Source of the DNA: an uncultured Coprococcus sp.
Lineage (GTDB): Bacteria; Bacillota; Clostridia; Lachnospirales; Lachnospiraceae
DNA length: 9,057 bases
Direction: 5' to 3'
NCBI GenBank assembly: GCA_900557435.1
Contig: USSH01000081.1
Span: forward strand, 1 to 9,057
The position numbers and the translations under genes are program-made. Under the pieces are notes generated by a model, which saw nothing but the letters and a program-made list of their open reading frames with translations, did no database searches and was not told where the DNA came from. Below are positions 5,917 through 9,057 of this stretch, one piece after another; position 1 is the first letter of the stretch; the number at the start of each line of letters is the position of its first letter.

Positions 5917-5945
5917 TTGACAGGTAAAAAGATCTGTGTTATTAA
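5917..5945 (+). promoter_or_regulatory. Sigma-A-type promoter of the ABC transporter operon
   Basis: A consensus -35 TTGACA (5917-5922) is followed after 17 bp by the -10 TATTAA (5940-5945), which matches 4 of 6 consensus positions. Transcription would start near 5952, giving a 5' leader of about 110 bases before the ATPase ATG at 6064. Confidence 0.65.
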
Positions 5946-5973
5946 ATATATGAACAGTTATTCATATGTTTAA
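5942..5973. promoter_or_regulatory. Second dyad symmetry over the transcription start, candidate operator
   Basis: TTAAATATATGAA 5942-5954 is an inverted repeat of TTCATATGTTTAA 5961-5973 with one mismatch (a G-U pair if RNA), separated by CAGTTA. It overlaps the last bases of the -10 and the predicted start site. That is the classic place for a TetR- or MarR-type repressor site (inference). As RNA it would form a hairpin at the very 5' end of the message. Confidence 0.5.
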
Positions 5974-6051
5974 TTAAACAATGCGATAAGTGCTATAGGC
6001 GATTTCTGAAAAATTATATTGCGATTTTGTGTAAAGTGTCAGATGAAAAAA

Positions 6052-6058
6052 AAGGAGA
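6052..6058 (+). promoter_or_regulatory. Ribosome binding site that decides the ATPase start
   Basis: AAGGAGA lies 5 bp before the ATG at 6064. In-frame upstream starts (TTG 6019, ATG 6043) have no such site and would add residues not expected in this family. Confidence 0.8.
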
Positions 6059-6063
6059 GAATT

Positions 6064-6774
6064 ATGGGAGAAAAAAGTTTCTTGAAGATCAGTGGAATAA
6101 GAAAGAGCTTTGGCTCAGGTGAGAACAGGACAGAGGTTTTAAAGGGGATTGATTTTGAAGTTGCAAAGGGGGAGTTCTGTGTGCTGCTCGGGCCATCCGG
6201 ATCGGGAAAATCCACACTTCTCAATATAATAGGTGGGATCGACAGCCCGGATTCGGGTTACATATCCATAAACGGGGAAAAGACAGGGGACATGGACGAG
6301 AAGACATTGACAAGATACAGGAGAAAGCATCTCGGATATGTATTTCAGATGTACAATCTGATCCCAAACCTCAATGTGAAGGAGAATGTAGAAGTCGGTG
6401 CTTATCTGAGTGATGATCCGCTGGATGTGGACGAGCTCCTCAAGACACTTGGGCTATATGAGCACAGACATAAACTTCCAAATCAGCTTTCCGGTGGACA
6501 GCAGCAGAGGACATCGATAGGCAGAGCCATCGTGAAGAATCCGGATATACTTCTGTGTGATGAGCCGACGGGAGCACTGGACTACAATACCTCCAAGGAG
6601 ATACTCAAGCTGATAGAGGATGTCAATCAGAAGTACGGCAACACCATAATCATGGTAACCCACAATGATGCCATCAAGAACATGGCGGACAGAACAGTAA
6701 AACTCAGGGATGGAATGATAAGACGCAACATAGTCAACGAGAACAAGATATCTGCGGCTGATCTTGACTGGTAA
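6064..6774 (+). CDS. ABC transporter ATP-binding protein, MacB/LolD/FtsE-type
   Basis: Cytoplasmic ATPase that powers the permease encoded next. The 236-residue product has all nucleotide-binding motifs: Walker A GPSGSGKST (43-51), Q-loop in VFQMYNLIPNLNV, ABC signature LSGGQQQR (142-149), Walker B ILLCDEPTGALD (Asp166, catalytic Glu167) and H-loop His in MVTHND (H200). The sequence YNLIPNLNVKENV after the Q-loop, and EPTGALD, are typical of the MacB/LolD/FtsE (type VII, mechanotransmission) branch, whose partners are FtsX-fold permeases. Length agrees with a stand-alone ATPase subunit. The gene is first in its operon, follows the promoter at 5917-5945, and is separated by 33 bp from the permease gene. 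It probably forms a homodimer on one duplicated permease. Substrate is not indicated; family members extrude lipoproteins, peptides, drugs or antimicrobial peptides. Confidence 0.96.
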   Translation: MGEKSFLKISGIRKSFGSGENRTEVLKGIDFEVAKGEFCVLLGPSGSGKSTLLNIIGGIDSPDSGYISINGEKTGDMDEKTLTRYRRKHLGYVFQMYNLIPNLNVKENVEVGAYLSDDPLDVDELLKTLGLYEHRHKLPNQLSGGQQQRTSIGRAIVKNPDILLCDEPTGALDYNTSKEILKLIEDVNQKYGNTIIMVTHNDAIKNMADRTVKLRDGMIRRNIVNENKISAADLDW

Positions 6775-6793
6775 AAGGATGACGTTCGATCGG

Positions 6794-6800
6794 AAAGGGG
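6794..6800 (+). promoter_or_regulatory. Ribosome binding site of the permease gene
   Basis: AAAGGGG lies 7 bp before the ATG at 6808. No other in-frame start with a better site is nearby. Confidence 0.7.
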
Positions 6801-6807
6801 ACTTGAT

Positions 6808-9057
6808 ATGAAGAATCCATTGTGTAGGCGAATTCCAAAGGAGCTCAAAGATGACTTTGGAAAATATATAGTAATATTCCTGTTCATGGTGATAACCACG
6901 GGAATGGTGTCCGGTTTTCTTGTTGCCGGAGAAAGCATGAAACAGACGTACGATCAGAGCTTTGACAAATACAATGTTGAGGATGGACACTTTGCCCTGA
7001 ACAGTGAGGCGACTGACGATATGAAGAAAGCTATCGAGGACGAGGGTGTAACTCTTTATGATATGCCATACTATGACCTTGATATGAGCATAAAAAAATC
7101 AGATGATAAAACTGATAATACTTCGGCAGATGGTGAAAGAAGGACACTGAGAATATTTGAGGTCAGACATGATGTAAACAGGATGTGCACAATGAAAGGC
7201 AGCCTGCCAGACAGTGATGATGAACTTGCCATTGACAGAATGTTTGCTGAGAACAATGACATTGAGATCGGGGACGAACTTGAGGTCGGCGGCAGAGATT
7301 ACAAGGTGTGCGGATATGTGGCATTATCTGACTACAGTACAATGTTCCAGAATAACAATGACACAATGTTCGATGCCACCATATTTGGTGTCGCTGTTGT
7401 GACTGGAACTGAATTTGACAGGCTGCCTGAAAATGGCAGGGAATGGTCCTATGCCTGGAAGTACAATGACGGTATGCCCGATGATGAGAAAGAAGAGAAG
7501 AAGCTTGCCGATGATCTGTTAAAGACGGTATACACTCAGGCAATGATGCAAGGGATCACAGTCGACACCTTTATCCCGAGATATCAGAATCAGGCCATCA
7601 ACTTTACCGGGGAGGATATAGGCAGCGATACTGAGATGATGAAGTGGTTCGAATATATCGTCATCGTGATACTTGCGTTCATATTTGCCGTTACCATCAG
7701 CAACACTCTGACAAAGGAGGCATCAGTCATTGGAACTCTTCGCGCGTCAGGATATACAAAGTGGGAACTGCTCATCCACTACATATCACTTCCTGTCATA
7801 GTTACATTTGTGGCAGCGATAGTTGGAAATATACTGGGGTACACATGCTTTAAGGATATGGGGGCGCAGTTGTACTATGACAGCTACTCGCTGACAAAGT
7901 ACAAAACCATCTGGAATGCGGATGCATTTGTCCTGACTACGGTTGTGCCATTGATAATCATGCTGGTTGTAAATTTACTGGTGGTGAACAACAAGTTGAA
8001 GCTGTCTCCGCTTAGATTTTTGAGACATGATCTTAGCAGATCGAGACGAAAGAAGGCAGTAAAACTTCCGCACTGGAAATTTATGACAAGATTCAAGACC
8101 AGGGTGATACTTCAGAATATCCCTGGATATGTGGTCATGCTCATAGGAATATATTTTGCACAGGTCCTTATGATGTTCGGGCTGATGCTCAATCCTTTGC
8201 TGGAGCACTACCAGGATGATGTGCTGGACAATATGCTGGCTGCGCATCAATATGTACTTGATTCACAGGTTGAGACTTCTGTTGATTCGGCTGAGACTTA
8301 CTGCGTAAAGACACTCAAGACCACAGGGGATATCGACGATGAGATCATGGTGTATGGAATCCATGAGGACAGCAGATATTTCCCGAAGAAGTTAAAAGAT
8401 GGAGATGTTCTTGTCTCAGATGGCTATGCGGATAAATACGGGCTTTCAGATGGAGATGAGATCAAGCTCAAGGAAAACTACGGGGATGATACTTACGAAT
8501 TCAAACTGACGGGTTCAGTCAAATATCCATCCACGCTGGCGATATTCATGACTGAGGATGATTTCAGACAGACGTTTGGACTGGATGAGGGATACTTCAC
8601 AGGCTATTTTTCGGACGAAGAACTGACGGACATCAGCGACCATGTTGTGTCTGAGATTACAAAGGATGATCTGATAAAGGTATCCAGACAGCTCAAAAAA
8701 TCTATGGGAAGCATGTTCTATATAGTCATAGCATTCTCACTTTTGATGTTCATGCTGCTTGTATACCTGCTCACAAAGCTCATAGTTGAGAGAAACACGA
8801 TCTCAATATCAATGGTGAAGATACTTGGATATGACGGCAGGGAGATAGGAAAACTGTATCTGTCGTCCACAACGATCATGGTGGCGGTGGTGACAGTGAT
8901 AGACATTCTGCTCAGCTATGTATCTCTTAAAGTCATATACAGAGCAATGCTCACGGAAATGCTCAGTGGATGGCTTCCGATATACATGGCTCCTTGGATA
9001 TTCCCGCTTATGTTTGTTCTCAGCTTTGCATGCTATCTTGTTATAGCGCTGATGCAG
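6808..9057 (+). CDS. FtsX-type ABC transporter permease with duplicated core, 3' truncated by window edge
   Basis: Membrane partner of the ATPase. The frame is open from ATG 6808 to the last base with no stop: 750 residues are visible and only a short C-terminal tail is probably missing. The order of parts is: helix 1 (about 21-42), an acidic extracellular domain (about 45-275), helices 2-4 (about 283-302, 326-345, 374-394), a basic cytoplasmic linker (KLKLSPLRFLRHDLSRSRRKK), helix 5 (about 440-462), a second acidic extracellular domain (about 465-630) and helices 6-8 (about 636-660, 685-708, 729-750). This is a 1+3, 1+3 duplicated FtsX fold. Both halves carry the coupling-helix signature after their second helix: VIGTLRASGYTKWELL and SISMVKILGYDGREIGKL. 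The two extracellular domains are unequal (about 230 and 165 residues). The topology differs from BceB (10 helices) and from MacB (4 helices with a fused ATPase). Likely role is export, or removal of a substrate from the outer leaflet; substrate unknown. Confidence 0.94.
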   Translation, partial: MKNPLCRRIPKELKDDFGKYIVIFLFMVITTGMVSGFLVAGESMKQTYDQSFDKYNVEDGHFALNSEATDDMKKAIEDEGVTLYDMPYYDLDMSIKKSDDKTDNTSADGERRTLRIFEVRHDVNRMCTMKGSLPDSDDELAIDRMFAENNDIEIGDELEVGGRDYKVCGYVALSDYSTMFQNNNDTMFDATIFGVAVVTGTEFDRLPENGREWSYAWKYNDGMPDDEKEEKKLADDLLKTVYTQAMMQGITVDTFIPRYQNQAINFTGEDIGSDTEMMKWFEYIVIVILAFIFAVTISNTLTKEASVIGTLRASGYTKWELLIHYISLPVIVTFVAAIVGNILGYTCFKDMGAQLYYDSYSLTKYKTIWNADAFVLTTVVPLIIMLVVNLLVVNNKLKLSPLRFLRHDLSRSRRKKAVKLPHWKFMTRFKTRVILQNIPGYVVMLIGIYFAQVLMMFGLMLNPLLEHYQDDVLDNMLAAHQYVLDSQVETSVDSAETYCVKTLKTTGDIDDEIMVYGIHEDSRYFPKKLKDGDVLVSDGYADKYGLSDGDEIKLKENYGDDTYEFKLTGSVKYPSTLAIFMTEDDFRQTFGLDEGYFTGYFSDEELTDISDHVVSEITKDDLIKVSRQLKKSMGSMFYIVIAFSLLMFMLLVYLLTKLIVERNTISISMVKILGYDGREIGKLYLSSTTIMVAVVTVIDILLSYVSLKVIYRAMLTEMLSGWLPIYMAPWIFPLMFVLSFACYLVIALMQ

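Larger units (their letters stand above)
5759..6063. other. 305-bp intergenic region carrying terminator and ABC-operon control region
   Basis: It holds the end of the 10-bp repeats, the terminator at 5784-5832, a featureless stretch to about 5885, then a dyad at 5888-5912, a promoter at 5917-5945, a second dyad at 5942-5973, and an untranslated leader of about 110 bases to the ATPase start. No gene is supported here. Confidence 0.7.

Noticed and set aside
7163..7543. 126-codon minus-strand frame, and a similar one at 7975-8250
   Set aside because: Both are antisense to the continuous FtsX-type permease gene, are rich in Cys, His and Gln in an unnatural way, and lack start signals.

Overview
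The window looks like chromosomal DNA from a Gram-positive gut anaerobe of the Clostridia, most likely Lachnospiraceae (Coprococcus, Butyrivibrio or Roseburia-like). This is inferred from moderate G+C, heavy use of ATA (Ile) and AGA/AGG (Arg) codons, strong AGGAGG-type ribosome binding sites, and the gene families present. All six well-supported genes lie on the + strand. No rRNA, tRNA, CRISPR array, transposase or phage gene was seen.

Left block (1-2570): a two-gene cell-surface O-acylation cassette. An MBOAT-family membrane acyltransferase, cut by the left edge, is followed 11 bp later by a membrane-anchored SGNH/GDSL-type protein. A stalk of seven 24-bp in-frame repeats (consensus TTEKSDAK) joins its anchor to its catalytic domain. 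The pair resembles AlgI/AlgJ, PatA/PatB and DltB/DltD logic: the MBOAT protein moves an acyl group across the membrane and the SGNH partner works on the extracellular polymer.

Middle block (2571-3737): a 134-bp gap with nested inverted repeats that could fold into a two-domain structured leader RNA. It precedes a 10-TM EamA/DMT transporter. The transporter gene is followed by a 20-bp perfect inverted repeat that can act as a terminator in both directions. Beyond it lies about 430 bp without a convincing gene, holding a possible decayed minus-strand reading frame, a 13-bp tandem repeat and a candidate promoter.

Patatin block (4139-5832): one long gene fuses a short charged helical N-terminus, a complete patatin-like phospholipase domain and a complete histidine phosphatase (phosphoglycerate-mutase-like) domain. 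Both sets of catalytic residues are intact. The stop codon sits in a 10-bp tandem repeat and a strong intrinsic terminator follows.

Right block (5833-9057): a good sigma-A-type promoter flanked by two different dyad symmetries drives an ABC transporter operon. It encodes a MacB/LolD-type ATPase and a large duplicated FtsX-type permease that runs off the right edge without a stop. No regulator gene is in view.

The observations most worth a second look are the patatin-phosphatase fusion, the structured region before the transporter gene, and the double dyad at the ABC promoter.
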